Positions 12,421-24,204 of a stretch of 64,000 bases of DNA are shown one piece after another. The DNA lies in contig CM060181.1 in assembly GCA_030549775.1 (NCBI GenBank), positions 51,466,218 through 51,530,217 on the forward strand. Direction: 5' to 3'. Within the stretch, counting starts at the first letter, position 1; every line of letters starts with the position of its first letter. The DNA is from Tamarix chinensis (lineage: Eukaryota; Streptophyta; Magnoliopsida; Caryophyllales; Tamaricaceae). The position numbers and the translations under genes are program-made. The notes below the pieces were generated by a model. That model was not told the DNA's origin, ran no database searches, and saw only the letters and a program-made list of their open reading frames with translations.

Positions 12421-13237
12421 TCATCCATCCTTTATAGCCTCGTTCGGTTCCCCAACGAGACCTTTCTTCTTTCTGTCACAATAACTCAAGAACTCAGCCA
12501 TAAATTGTGAATCCTCGTACTCCCAACATTTACTCACGTTTTCCACATCATAGGACTACTTAGCCCTGCTAATATACTCACGTACTCAACAATCCCATTT
12601 ACCAATGTCCTTGGCACACTGTTTTGTTGATCCTCGCCGCTTCCGTGCAGCCATATTTCTACCATGCCTTCTAGGACAACCTTCTTCATACCGTACTTGA
12701 AGTTGCTCGCTTCGAGAATTGACGGTTTTATGATGAGAAGATAATCGCCAAAGGAGGGTTGTGGAACAACCACGTAAAGGTGATGATCACTGTTGGTTAA
12801 GTTATTGCTGGCAAGTTTGATGATTACTTTGCTGAAATGTTTGGTGCTTGTGCTATTGGTATTAGGATAAAGAAGTTTTGTAGGGAAATCACTGGCTTTT
12901 AGGACTAACCGAGTAGCTTCGTCATTAGAGACGTAGTAAAGATCGAATTTTTGGCCTGCCATTGATTGCTTGTTATTTTGATGATCTGATATCAAATACT
13001 GTTGATGCTTCATAGCTATAAACGAAGATGATGAACACAAGACGTGGAATTAATGTGTTGATGAGAAGTTGGTTGTTATTGTGGTTCGATGTACTGGAGC
13101 CGGCATAATGGCTGGTTAGTAGTAGTGTTTGTGGTGGCTGTTGGTGTGAGTTTTTTGGTGGTGATGGTGGCAGCGGTGTTAGTACTAGGACTGGGAGGGA
13201 GTGGAAGAGCCTGGTGGATGTCGTCGTTGTGATCCAT
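12421..13237 (-). pseudogene. Basic secretory protein (BSP) family-like pseudogene
   Basis: The central open frame (13040 to 12534) resembles the plant basic secretory protein / peptidase-like family. The region where members carry an HExxH zinc-binding motif reads KKVVLEGMVEIWLHG, so both histidines of the motif are missing. The next block, RTLVNGIVEYVSILAG, fits the family's conserved IEGIADYVRLKAG-type segment. After a frameshift near 12540 the frame continues with SQFMAEFLSYCDRKKKGLV and ends at a TGA (12423-12421), again like the family C-terminus. Upstream, an ATG at 13237 starts a Pro/Thr-rich segment and, after another frameshift, a hydrophobic stretch (LIPRLVFIIFVYSY) that may be a membrane anchor. 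With two or more frame breaks I call it a pseudogene. Sequencing error or a missed intron could restore part of it. Confidence 0.6.
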
Positions 13238-13289
13238 GTTGCGGAAAGCAGTTAGCTAGCGAGGGAATTTGGCTTTTAATATTGGATAG

Positions 13290-13570
13290 TTAAGTAGTTA
13301 GTCACTTGAATACAAAATATATGCCATGGACCACAGGATTAGTTCCCTTTCGTTCACTTTGCTGCGTGTGGCAGGGAGCAGGACCGTTCTACCGTCGTTA
13401 TACGTGAACCTGATTGGCTTGGCTACAAATTGTATTAGCCTTAGTGAACCCCTCCCCCTATCACATGCTCCAGGAGAGTAGGGTGTCAGTTGGCTCTCTC
13501 GAGTTCCACTCATTGGACCCTCCCGGTGATATACAGTTGCGTGGTGGAAGTCTCTTTCCTTTGAGAGTCA
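13290..13570. other. Higher-GC segment, possible organellar insertion
   Basis: This roughly 280-bp block has a distinctly more balanced base composition than its AT-rich surroundings. It carries an open minus-strand frame (13513-13298) of mixed composition. Its style recalls plant mitochondrial intergenic DNA, but I recognise no mitochondrial gene. A nuclear copy of mitochondrial DNA is a guess; an old exon or an unknown repeat remains possible. Confidence 0.3.
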
Positions 13571-13589
13571 CCTATTTTCCTACCTAGCA

Positions 13590-14090
13590 TGGGATACGGC
13601 AACAAAGCGGGTACAAATTAGATATTTTCTATTAGTTATTTAAATCTAATAAGAAAATGTATATTTATATTTGTATCTAAATTCATCAGGTATTTTTTTT
13701 CCTCATCTATATCCATATCCATTTATTTATATTCGTTTAAATATCTCTCAGGTAAAACCATCGGATTCGGGTAAAACTCATTAAGTATAAAATAAAAATT
13801 ATTTAATGTTAGAATTATATACTTAGATTATTAAAATTTAATTATATCTTCACTTTTAGCCTTAGAAAATATACTTAAGGTTACATAAATGAAGGTAAAA
13901 ATATAATTTTATATCGAATAAACAGATACGGGTAAGGATACAGATTTGAGGATCCCTTACCCATATCCATATCCAAACCCGGCGGATATTTCTCCCATTC
14001 CTCCATATCCGTTTATCCATATCTGTTTACATATTCGACGGATAAAACCCGTCGGGTTTCGGGTAAAATCCGTCCGATTGCCATTTCTAA
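13590..14090. repeat. Terminal-repeat element with CATATCC-type internal repeats
   Basis: The left end (GATACGGCAACAAAGCGGGTA, about 13593-13613) and the reverse complement of the right end (AGAAATGGCAATCGGACGG) share a GGCAA(n)CGG core. The interior holds short strings of the GGATATGG/CCATATCC and CGGGTA type, mirrored on both sides. This fits a non-autonomous hAT-like element common in plant genomes. No target-site duplication could be identified, so the class is uncertain. Confidence 0.45.
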
Positions 14091-14363
14091 GTATCGTAAA
14101 TGAGTTGAACTAGTTTGATATTCGGTTTGATTCGGCTCATTCAATTAGTCAAATAAGCAGAGCCCAAGCCTTACTTTTGGGCACAGCTCCCGAACTCGAA
14201 AAAGTAAGACTCGGTTATTTTTTGGCTTTGGCTCGTAACTCGGCTCGTTCATTTAATTAAACATGCTAAATCCGAACCTTATTTTAGGCTCGTTTAGTTA
14301 AACAAGTCAAGCCCAAATCTAGGGGTATTTGGCTCGGCTTGGCTGGGCTCGTTTGCAACCCTA
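14089..14363 (-). mobile_element. hAT-like MITE (TAGGGTT family), degenerate copy
   Basis: The segment matches the intact copy at 26091-26388 in the opposite orientation. Both share ordered blocks such as AACTAGTTTGATATTCGG, GAGCCCAAGC, ACTTTTGGGC and the end GCAACCCTA. The right terminus is at 14363. The left terminus is decayed, and no 8-bp duplication is visible. There is no coding capacity. Confidence 0.6.
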
Positions 14364-15479
14364 TATGTACCGATAAATCTCGACTATTTTTTTACTAAAA
14401 CCTTTAGTTTTTATGTTGATTCCATATTTATTGTCTCATTATTGGAGAGACTAATTGAGCCTCTACCCAAATTAAATTATTAGAGCAAATTTAAAGGCAA
14501 CAGTAAAAGTGAGTAGTTTATGTTTTTTTAATAAAATCAAAAGGAAATAAAGATTAATTTATAATTTATATACTATTTTATTTATATTTTAAAAGCTAAT
14601 ACGTTTGTTTTAGACGATGTTGTCAATCTTGTCTTTGAACCAACATAACTACATTATGTCTTTTAAAAGTACAGAGAACACATATTTATAGTTACAGATA
14701 TCTATATAGAGTCGATCTCTACACTGCAGCTATCAGAATTATTAGTCATTTTATTCTAAGAGATTTATATGTTATTTCATATCTAAAATACATATCGGAG
14801 GTAGTATGATTTGATTCCGAATCCTGGTAAAAAAGAGTCAAACATTTTTCACTAAACTACCAAAGAAACCATGCTGCTTTATTTATAAGTGTTTAAAACG
14901 ATGGCAGTAGCTTATTTTTTACGTATCACCTCACCCCATAATCTATAAAATTCATCTACGATTTATATACATAGCAGTTAAATACTAAAAATATATTTTG
15001 TGAGAAATATATGGGTACTTGAGTTATTTTACGGTCCAAATTACTTTTGCTTATTTAAGTTACCTATAAAACCTTCATTATATGCGGTACTACTCAAAAG
15101 CTACTCTTTAGATCCCCCATTGGATGCGCTCTTAACCTTGTTATCTTACACTCTAACCAAATATAATGGACTACCTCATCTAATACTCCTTAAGTTCCCA
15201 AAAACAAAACATTTTCATAATTTATATTTTTTTTAATGAACTTAACAAAAGCAGTTTAAATATAACATTGATACCCTTTTATTAAAAACAACACAATTAA
15301 TACATTATTAATGAAAAATATAAAAATAAAAGGTAGATATTGATTATTCTAAAACATTTTTCTTTTTTGATCAAAATTTCAATTTTAAAATGAATTCCTT
15401 TTTTATATTAAAAAATAGTATTTTATATTAGAACATATTGTACACTACCACTAGTATTATTATTATTAACAGTTATCCA
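14364..15479. other. Unassigned AT-rich intergenic DNA
   Basis: I recognise no gene or transposon protein. An open frame at 15000-15236 (plus) shows no recognisable family. Confidence 0.5.
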
Positions 15480-15960
15480 ACTTCCGATACCGGCACACCC
15501 CCCAAAAAATGAGGACAGCTCTGGTGCACTCCCATTGATAATGAGTCACACGAGTAGCAGAAAATAACAATAACGTCCAAGGCAAAGAGCAAGTTGGGGA
15601 GATCGAAATTAAAATGTAGGCAGAACAAAACAGGGCATCACAGCATAGAACTCAATAACACTGCGATGCATACGAGAGTGATATTTGATTACTGAAATCT
15701 CGAGCCTGGCTGAGCGGATGAGAAGTGGTGCCAATCGCTTGTGCCTGCCTGGTCGGCAAAAACCAGACCTAGTTATGTTATCATTTCCGATGCCTCTCAA
15801 GGCAAGTAGCGACTTATACAATATAAGTGCAGGTACTTCTGTTTCTGGCTGGAAAAATCCCAAGTGCACAGTCAGCAGTTCTTCCCAAGATGCCTCACAC
15901 ACTCGGCAGGCAACTGTATAATGGCCGAAGACACCTTATTGACTATGGTAGTAAGGTGGC
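15480..15960. other. Unassigned higher-complexity block downstream of the LITAF gene
   Basis: Base composition here is more balanced than in the flanks, and both strands have open frames (minus 15902-15609; plus 15685-15921). Neither matches a family I know. It lies 460 bp or more beyond the stop codon of the minus-strand LITAF gene, so it could be its 3' UTR, possibly spliced, or an independent non-coding transcript. No transposon signature is seen. Confidence 0.35.
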
Positions 15961-16415
15961 TATACCGCTATAACAGAGTCATGTAATATGAGGCCTCAAC
16001 AGATATTCATTACATTCAACTCATCACTATGCCATGAGATTTCAGGCATATCTGATGCATGGAGTTTTTTCCAAAAACATGCCACCTAGGTATAAGGAAA
16101 TTCAAAACCCACCTACCATAGGATGACCGGTGCAAAGAAAAATAAAATATAATATAATTGACTACAAGCATGTAAAAGCAGGTGGTGCTAAATACGTAAA
16201 ATAAAGGAACAAAGCAATTCATCAAATATCAGTAGTATTTCATTATGACTTTATATACAAATCACCACGTTCAACTTGTTAACAGTAGACACACTTCGAC
16301 TCTCCAAGCTTCCAGCCACGTGACCAATTCGATGTATAAAATATGTAGATGTACCAAGGACAATTAGAATGACAAATGATTAAGCTAAACATGATGCAGA
16401 TAAAACACTTGTTAT

Positions 16416-19400
16416 TCAAGCAGGTAGTGCAAAGCTCGTCTCTGTCCAGTGGGTTGGGTCCATCACAATACATGGGTCTGTCTTCTCAAATTCAGCAATC
16501 TGCAGCAAAGATGAGCAAAATATGGATATCTAGAGTTCTACATATTAAAAGAGTAAAAGATAAATTAGTACAAGGGTTCGTCCAGTAATTTATACCTGCT
16601 GTCCACAATGGGGGCAATAATGATATTTATGCCAGAGACAATCCATTGATGGGCACAGAAAGCAACATCCAAGCATAGCAGGCATCATACAACCGACAAC
16701 AGCTGCCAGGCTAGGTTTTGACCTGGATGGAGCACAAAAGTATAACTCATCAAGCAGGAGAAGACGAGAAATAATTGGCTGTCAATAATGCTCAAACAAG
16801 ATTCTACAATAAGCTTTTTCACACTAGGCAATAGAAAATGCTCCATAATTAGCAGACAAGAAATTGTTTCTTAATATGTACAAACATAGGACATCTGCCC
16901 ACACCATGTGTGCCCCATTCTTGATATTACATTGATTTACAACAGATATGATGGTGTTGAGATGCCTTGAATCTGTTTATTTTATAGGCTTTTTCTTTGG
17001 GCCTAATTTGTTAGGATTTATGGAAGTATTATATAAACTCCTTCAGATGTATTTTGACAATCTCAGCCTCACGTAATAAAACTGATTCTCCTCTCTACCC
17101 GTGGACATAACTAACACATTGTTAGTAAACCACGTAAATCTATGTGACGGTTTGTGGTTTTTCTGGCATCTGTAATAACGGATAGCATAGCATGAAATGA
17201 ACCATCTGAAAAGAGATAAGCAATAACCAACTTGACATCCAACCATTTGATAAGGGCAAAAACAAGGTGATAAGGTGATTCGTATTGAAAGCACACAACC
17301 AAAAATCATTAATTTACACAGGGCATACAAGAATTATACAAGAAAAGAAGAAAAAGTGGATGAATTAGAAGATGAGGGTTTTAGATTGGGGTTTCACAAT
17401 TTATATTAGGGTTTAAGGCCCAAGTATGCTAGTTTAACCCGAATCTTCTACCAATGCAAATCTAATGGGCTTTAATACAGTGTTTACTTGTTTAATGATG
17501 GATCAAGGAGGGATTTAATAATCATTCTAAAAAAATTTAATGACCTCACATGATAAGCACAAAAAGAGGACATCCAATCCCATGGAGAATCAGCCATATA
17601 TATTAGTCATTAGTTAGAAAGATTCATTTTGTAGTTTCAAGTTTTATCTTTTAGTGCGAGTTGTGTGTGCTGATTGTGCAAGATTTGGTGTGGAATTTTT
17701 TCTTATCTTCTCATGGATAATCATATTTGTAGAATCCAAAGTAAAAATGTGGGCTTATAAACATTCATCAGTCAAGCAATACAACAAAGTCAAGTTTGAT
17801 TCTTAATCGTTCTTGCTTCAATTTGATTACTATGTGATTCTTATTCAAATTTTCTCTTGTGGTTTTAAGAGAGTTCGTGTTCAATTGAACACAGTCATAT
17901 ACCATCATAATCATTCTCATCCAAATACATAGCCATACACAAAGTCAAGTTTGATTCTTCAATCAGTTCTTTCTTTAATTTGATTTCTATATGATTCTTA
18001 TTCAAATTTTCTCTTCTCAATTTCTATGAGGTTTTAAGAGAATTAGTGTTCAACTGAACACATTCATATATCATTATAATCTTTCTCATCTACATCCATA
18101 GCTATACACAAACTGAACCATATCTTCATCTTCAAAAACCCAAACCCTAACCCTAACCTTCCTCCATAGCCACAATCTTCCTTTTTGATTAAACCCCATA
18201 AATCACGACCTCCACCTGCCACAATTATCCCCTTAATCTCGCCATTAAACCAGCATCAAAAACCCCAAACAATTGTTTCATAATCGCCACCCATAAACAT
18301 ACATATTCTACGTCAAACTCATCATCTTCAACCTCTTGAAACCCTAACCCATACCCTCATCTATAGCCATGAATTTTATCACTTTAATTACCATTATTAA
18401 TCCAAGATTTTCCTGCCTTCAAACCCCAAAAATCCTTTCTTTCTTTCAAAGCCCTAACCCTACTACCCTTTCTTACACCAACATTTGTAATATCATTAGT
18501 TGTCCTTTAAGTACGAATTGAATTGTCATAATTACCTTAATCATTAGCCATTAGTCCATCATTAAACTTCCCATATAATTGTGCATTAAAACCCTAATGC
18601 AAATTGTGAAATCCGAAAACCCAGATCGAAACCCTAATCTTCTAATTCTTCAGATTCTTCTTTTTTTCTTTTATTGTTCAATTCTTGTGTAGCTTGTGTA
18701 AATTACTGATTTTTTATTGTGTGTGCTTCCAATATGTATCAAAGCCTAAGTTATTCAGCCATATCACACGCCAAAGGTAACACATATTAAAACACACATT
18801 TTTCCTTCAAGAATTCAACTTTTCTATCAAGATTCTTCCCAAATTTACCAAGATTGCATCAAGAACCTTCTAAATGGAAGAAAGTTCATCTTACATTCAA
18901 GGAAAAGGCACGATTTTGATTGGCTAATATAGCCATGTCAAAAACGCACCAAAATATGGAAAAGGACAATAAGAGGGATTCATTGATGGCTTAAATTCAA
19001 CAAATTACTCAAGTATTTGCTAGGCAAGATGAGATACATAATGAACATTTATCTAGAATTAAAGATGGGTTCTCTAATCTAAAATCAAGGAGGATTTGGT
19101 TTGGGAAGAAGACCTCGGGAAAGGCTACATCAAGCACCACCTTATGGAGCAAACCGATTTGGTGATATGGTGGAATTTGAGTTTTTTAAAAAAAAAAAAA
19201 TCATGGTCATATGTGAATTTTTCCCTATTTTATCAATTCTGTGTGAGTGATAATTCAAAAACTCTATATATTTCCTTTGTGGGATTCTATATAGGTATCT
19301 AGTGAAATTTCCTGTGTCTTTCTTCATAAAAGATCATTTATGTGTGAAGCTTTCAAAACTAGTTTGAATAATTATTTTATGTAATCCTTCATCGATATCC

Positions 19401-20506
19401 TTAGTTAGAAATCATCATTCACTTATCATAATAAAATCACCTATTCCATCACGCATCATACAGTATCACAAATGATCATACAATTAGAACACAATATCAC
19501 AACATATTTACATAATCATACAACTGCATTTATCACTAAAGATGCAGAGTTGCATTGTTTTTCTTGTCCCTGCCCCATCTTCAGTATGAATGGCCCTCAA
19601 ACCCTTGGTTGGGTAAATGAGTTTGAAGAGCCCTATGTTGAGCTCATTGAATTCAAGAAACAGCACTAGCATAATCTAGTGAATTCCACCATCTTTACCC
19701 AAATTTACAACTCTGCAAACAGCCTGAACCAATTAAATCCCGAAGCCCTAACTATCTTCATGTGACAATATGCAATTGCAAAAAGTCATCACATCATCAC
19801 AAGATATACAGAGATCAATCTAATTCCTGCTATTAACTTATCCCTAGCTTTCAGACCCTTCATACGGTCCAAGAAAGCAAGAATTCTTCCGCACACTGCC
19901 ATGTACCGAGAGGCACAAATTCTTACCGTTACCAAGTTGTTCTAACCAGCTCAACCAATAACCAAACAAGAACTTAATTGCGATATTGAACTTCCTAAAA
20001 GATTAGGACTGCAATTCAATCGAAAAGGCCCCAAAATTTAGTGAATTAACAAAACTGATTCATTATACAAGTAATTCGGTCAAATTCCCATCAATTACTC
20101 AAGTTAAGTTTTCAAGCATCAGATTCCACGAATTCGCCGATTGTAAACGGGGCATTATTTCTCAATCACTATGGTTCCTTAGTTCTAATACAACAGGAGG
20201 CAAATCAATACACGACGGTCAAATTCCAAAAAAAAAAATGAAGAAGAAGAAAACGATCGAGAGATAGACTGACCTGACGCGGCTGATACCGGAACCGCCG
20301 CAGTAAACACAGTTGAAAGGAGCCGGGGTGTCTCTGTAGATAGTTTGCTGAATAGGAACACCTTTGGGATCGTCGAAGATTGCGTTCGGTGGGATCGATC
20401 CAGAGCTGTACGGATTCTCTCTGACGTAATGACCGGGCTGAACGGACGGATAGCCGGCGGCGGCGTATGGGACGCCGACGACTGGTTCTTCTTTTGGCTG
20501 CGACAT
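16416..20506 (-). CDS. GILP: LITAF-domain protein, GILP-like (three exons)
   Basis: The gene encodes a small membrane-associated LITAF-domain protein. Its Arabidopsis relative GILP is a plasma-membrane protein reported to interact with LSD1 and to restrain hypersensitive cell death. Exons (minus): 20506-20274, 16722-16596 and 16499-16416, 147 aa. All junctions are GT-AG and keep frame. Exon 1 gives a Pro/Tyr-rich N-terminus (MSQPKEEPVVGVPYAAAGYP), then TIYRDTPAPFNCVYCG with the first CxxC. Exon 2 gives the hydrophobic insertion (SLAAVVGCMMPAMLGCCFLC) and the second zinc knuckle, YHYCPHCG. Exon 3 gives IAEFEKTDPCIVMDP and the family-type C-terminus SFALPA. I chose the ATG at 20506 because MSQPKEEPVVGVPY matches the usual family start; an in-frame ATG lies 48 bp upstream. 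Intron 1 is 3.55 kb and holds an LTR-retrotransposon remnant. The CDS looks intact. Confidence 0.92.
17500..19180 (+). mobile_element. LTR-retrotransposon remnant in LITAF intron 1 (LTR, PBS, leader)
   Basis: TGTATCAAAGCC at 18735-18746 closely matches the primer binding site complementary to initiator tRNA-Met (TGGTATCAGAGCC). It lies 3 bp after an LTR-like end (CTTCCA, 18726-18731). Upstream, about 1.2 kb has LTR layout with a TATATATTAG box near 17598. Downstream, an ATG near 18937 opens a short gag-leader-like frame (MSKTHQNMEKDNKRDS) that soon ends in stops. No pol is present, so this is a truncated 5' end. The left LTR border is not defined. It lies antisense to the host gene. Confidence 0.55.
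17785..18112. repeat. Tandem duplication inside the intronic LTR remnant
   Basis: Two adjacent copies of about 155-175 bp (17785-17937 and 17938-18112) begin with CAAAGTCAAGTTTGATTC and run through TGATTCTTATTCAAATTTTC to CATAGCYATACACAAA. The second copy has a short extra insertion (CTCAATTTCTATGAG). Confidence 0.8.
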
Positions 20507-20957
20507 TTCTCTACGACTGGAGCTGATGCTTTTCACCGCTTCACCCAATAACACACGACGAATGTGGGAGGGAGGGAACTGTATTTAATTAAGTACGTTT
20601 GATATGACTGAAGACTGACGAGTCCCCTTTCAAAAATAAAAACTGAAAAGTCGAAGTCGAAGACGCGTTTGAAATTTCCTTTTTCCTTCTGGAATGCGTT
20701 TGAATTGAAGTTATTTTTACTTATTTTTTACTTGTTTTGGGTAAGAAAAGAAACTTCATCCCATAGCGTTATTGTGTAATGCATGAACGAGGAAGAAGGG
20801 CAACTACTTATTAAAAAAACATAAATTAAATCAAAATTAGCTAATTTATCTACTTTTCATTATGATAATTCTTCTTATGCCCAACGTAGAAGATACCAAA
20901 AGTCCATCCTTTTAGGCCGAAGGTTGAGCCGCCAAACTATTTGCAGTGGCGCCAATA
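20507..20957. other. Upstream region of the LITAF gene
   Basis: This stretch between the LITAF start codon and LINE B should contain the 5' UTR and core promoter. I could not identify a convincing TATA box or any named regulatory motif. The part beyond about 20650 shows nothing recognisable. Confidence 0.4.
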
Positions 20958-22550
20958 TTAAGAGCAAAACCTACCATCATTCGCCGTAAATGATTTCAAG
21001 TACGACCGCCGGCTCCAGCTTGTGGTGTGAGAGTCGCCTGGATTGAGTTTCAAGTATCCTCGCGAGGGTGGGATCCATCTTACACTAACTTCCTCCGTAA
21101 TTTTCGTACGTACCTCTATTGGGGTTTTTAAGCAAGCTCCGTTCACAAGCCTGTCTTTCAAGTAAGCTGGTAAAGATCAATATGATCGGGATGGTTAGCG
21201 ATCATAAATCTCGATGCTTCTATCAAATCAGATTGCAGATAAAGAATGAATAAAAACAACAAACTGGCCTCAAGTAATGTTCCAGGTTTTGTGGTTCTCG
21301 GCTGTAGTGCAGAGAATTGGCATTTGAACCAAATGATATATAGGGTCGGTTTTCCGCATAAACAGAAGGGTGGGAGGTGAGAGTTGATCTTCTGCTAAAA
21401 CTAACGAGGTGTTGTGCTATGTCTAAAACAACGGAGGAAAGACTCGGGAAGACTGGAGAAATTATGCACGTGTAGGGTCTGGTATATTCCCTCGATGGTG
21501 AAGGGAATTTTTCACCGGCAATTTTCCATGAGCAGCTATCTATCGAAGAAAAAAAAGATGCAATCTGGTTGGTAAGTCTAACGACCGAACAGATCCAGTT
21601 TTAGTTTGTATCCGCAGTGGTAACAGCAGGGCACAAAGAGATTATAACTTGGCTCCGAGTAGAAGTTTACATGAGAACTGATCCTCCATGAAGAAGAGGA
21701 TTTCCAAGCAAGGGGGTTGCCGTTATAGCTTTGGTGATGCGTTGGGGTATATTAATATGAATAGGTGATATAAGTCGCACTAACTGTTGTTGCGAATATC
21801 AGCAACTGTAAGGGAGGAAGAACCAACAAAGAGGAGACCTTCAACTAGGTTTCTAAGAGGTACAGGACCAAACCAGGTGTTGTTCCGAACGTTGACAGAT
21901 TTTCCATTTAAAATCGACCAAGAGATAGCTTTCTCAAGTCCTCTTTTCCGCTAGAAATAGTTCTCCTCCAGGTTGAAGAGGGACGCTGTAATCTGCTAGA
22001 TTTTCCTCTGGTCGTTAGTGGAATTCTCGGTGGTTTTCTTGGGAAGCTTATCCGACTGCATATAACAGACCGGCAGAGATTTGAGTGTTGTTTCTGCAAG
22101 GGTTAATCTACCGGCCACAGACAGACACTTGGTTAAATTTTCCAGTTTGCTAGCTTAATTATGTTTTATCTTGTTTACAAGGGTCGCGAACTTGACACAG
22201 GGCTTTCTCGGGTGTGAAGTGGTGAAACCAAGATAGGTTCCTCCGAAGTCTTGACTGAGGAGAATCCCGATTGAGATGAACTAGTTGGTAAGAAGTTCAC
22301 GGGCAATACTAGGGTAAAAGAGGATCCCAGACTCGCCAAATTTGAATACAGCAAAAGTCAGAAAGAATGACCTTGATGCTACCAAGATTTTTCTCATTTG
22401 CTCGAGCAATAAGTATAATATGGCCCACAAAAAAGAGATGGAAGAAAACAACTTTATTTTTGACAATCGTAAAAGGGTCTCATTCATTTTCGTGGCTTGC
22501 TTTAACAATATATAAGTGGAAAGTAATTTCATGTACAAGATGAAGAGGTA
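20958..22550 (-). mobile_element. LINE (L1-like) remnant, copy B (RT end, zf-RVT, RNase H)
   Basis: Minus-strand translation gives the C-terminal half of an L1-like pol in correct order, broken by stops. Near 22300-22200 lie FGESGILFYPSIARELL and GGTYLGFTTSHPRK. Near 22130-22040 lies SVAGRLTLAETTLKSLPVCY, the post-RT block. Near 21900-21790 lies NTWFGPVPLRNL followed by LTVADIRNN. Near 21080-21030 lies RWIPPSRGYLKLN, the start of the RNase H-like domain of plant LINEs. The catalytic RT box and endonuclease are absent. No open frame stands out, so it is easily overlooked. Confidence 0.8.
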
Positions 22551-23519
22551 AGGTGAAATAAGGTCACCCTATTTTATTCGTCTAGAAAAAGAGAATGAAT
22601 AATTAGGTGATGCATCAACAAGATTTGAAAATCTAGAGTGTTATTGCAAAAGTTGATAGGGTTAGTAAGATTAGGGATGAAGGTTAAACCATACACGCAC
22701 CCGGTGAGTGAAATTCCAATCCGACCTATCGAGGACCTTAGATAGGTTTAGTGATGTATAAGAGATCCAACTTGGGTCATGCTAAGAAGTGGTGTCTGAT
22801 TTAGATTAGATCAATAAAAAATTAAGGGTAGAATGGGGAGAGATTTGTGAAGATAAAATTAAGTATTGGTACTCCTCGAATCAATACTCACAAGAACCAC
22901 CTAAAGTTTAAACTCTTAGGATAAATTTTGGAAGATTTTGTAATCTTACACTAGATTTGAAGGGAGGAAACTCTCGGTTTTGAGAGAAGAAAGTTGCGGA
23001 CAAAAACAAGTTGATTTCTCTTTTATTCTTTGATTGACACTTATAGATGGAGGGTAAGATTAAATGTTACAACTTAGCCAACTAATACATGTGATTTGAG
23101 CTAAAACATATGAAAAAAAAAACTACATAATACACTAACCATGTGATTCAGCCATAGGGTGTGTGTTTGTGCAGATTTCGAATGGGAGAGGTCTTCTAGC
23201 ATGTGTTCAACTCATGCAGCTGCCACTTGATTCATAAAAAAAGAGACAATGATCATTTTAATCTTATAAGAGACAAAAATAAGTAAAGAATATCTTCTAA
23301 CCTTCCTTATTATTCTCAAAACTTTGCATTATTCTTCCCAAGTATTAAAAAGCACTTATCATTTAGCTTGACAGGGGGACTTGTGGCTTGTTTTGTGTGG
23401 CTATTATGGGTAATGGGCTACATTTTGGAGTATTTTTAGAGCTAAAATAATATAAGAAAATGAGGTAAAAATGGTGAAAAACTTAGGGAAAACATGGCTT
23501 AAAAAAGGTGGGGTATTAT
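22551..23519. other. Unassigned DNA upstream of a long LTR
   Basis: No gene is recognised. The last bases (AAAAAAGGTGGGGTATTAT, 23501-23519) either form a polypurine tract directly before an LTR start or are the end of an adjoining LTR; both fit. The region may be the eroded 3' internal part of the element whose LTR follows. Confidence 0.4.
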
Positions 23520-24204
23520 TGTAATACCCCAAAATTTTAGAACGTAGAATTTAATAATTAATCTTTATTTAGGATAATTTAATTCTTAAGTTATTAATTT
23601 AATAATTTTGCTGACTTTCAATTTATAAAAATGGATGTAATTATTTAATAAATAAAAATGAATATTTTATTAGTTTATTATACTTTTTTATTTAAATAAT
23701 TTCCTAAACCCATATTTTACTAAAAGTATCCTCTTAAATTAATATCTTAAATTTAAAATAAATTAATTTATTAAAATAATTTATCCATCTAAATAATTAA
23801 ATACCCTACTTCCAAAAAAAAGTATTTTTATTTTTATTTTTCCTTTTTCCTTCCTTTTCTATTTTCCTCTTTTCTTCCCCCTTTGGGCCGCCCAGCCCAC
23901 TTCTCTTCCTCCCATCTCTTCTCGTCCGTCCAGCCTGCCTCCCTCCTCCTTCTTTTTTCTTTCCTTTTCCTCCCTGGTTGGGCCAGCTCAACTGTCCCCC
24001 TTTCTTTTCTCCCTAGCCCAACTAACCCGTTCCCCCTTGCTTCTTCTTCTTCTTCTTCCTTCACCTGTTGTCGACCCTACACTTGTAACTCTATCACCTT
24101 TGCATTTGCACCTGCCAATCTGCTCTCTCTCTCTCTCTCTCTCCTCCATCCTTTTCCTTTCCATTTCAGGGCAAACCCTCCTATTTCTCTGCCATTCTCA
24201 CCCT
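23520..24204 (+). repeat. Long LTR 'A', 5' part
   Basis: It starts TGTAATACCCCAAAATTTT, a terminus repeated at 24473, at 59980 (as TGTAACACCCC) and in reverse complement at 62858. The interior is strongly pyrimidine-rich (23820-24150, including (CT)n at 24125-24142), and open frames there are artefacts. It stops where Tat-type sequence begins, near 24205. Its length plus that of 28586-30774 is about 2.87 kb, close to the 2.88-kb solo LTR at 59980-62858, so I read the two parts as one LTR split by insertion. Confidence 0.6.

Noticed and set aside
18140..18160. Telomere-like AACCCTAACCCTAACC
   Set aside because: Only about two and a half units are present in CCCTAA-rich LTR sequence; there is no array to suggest an interstitial telomere.
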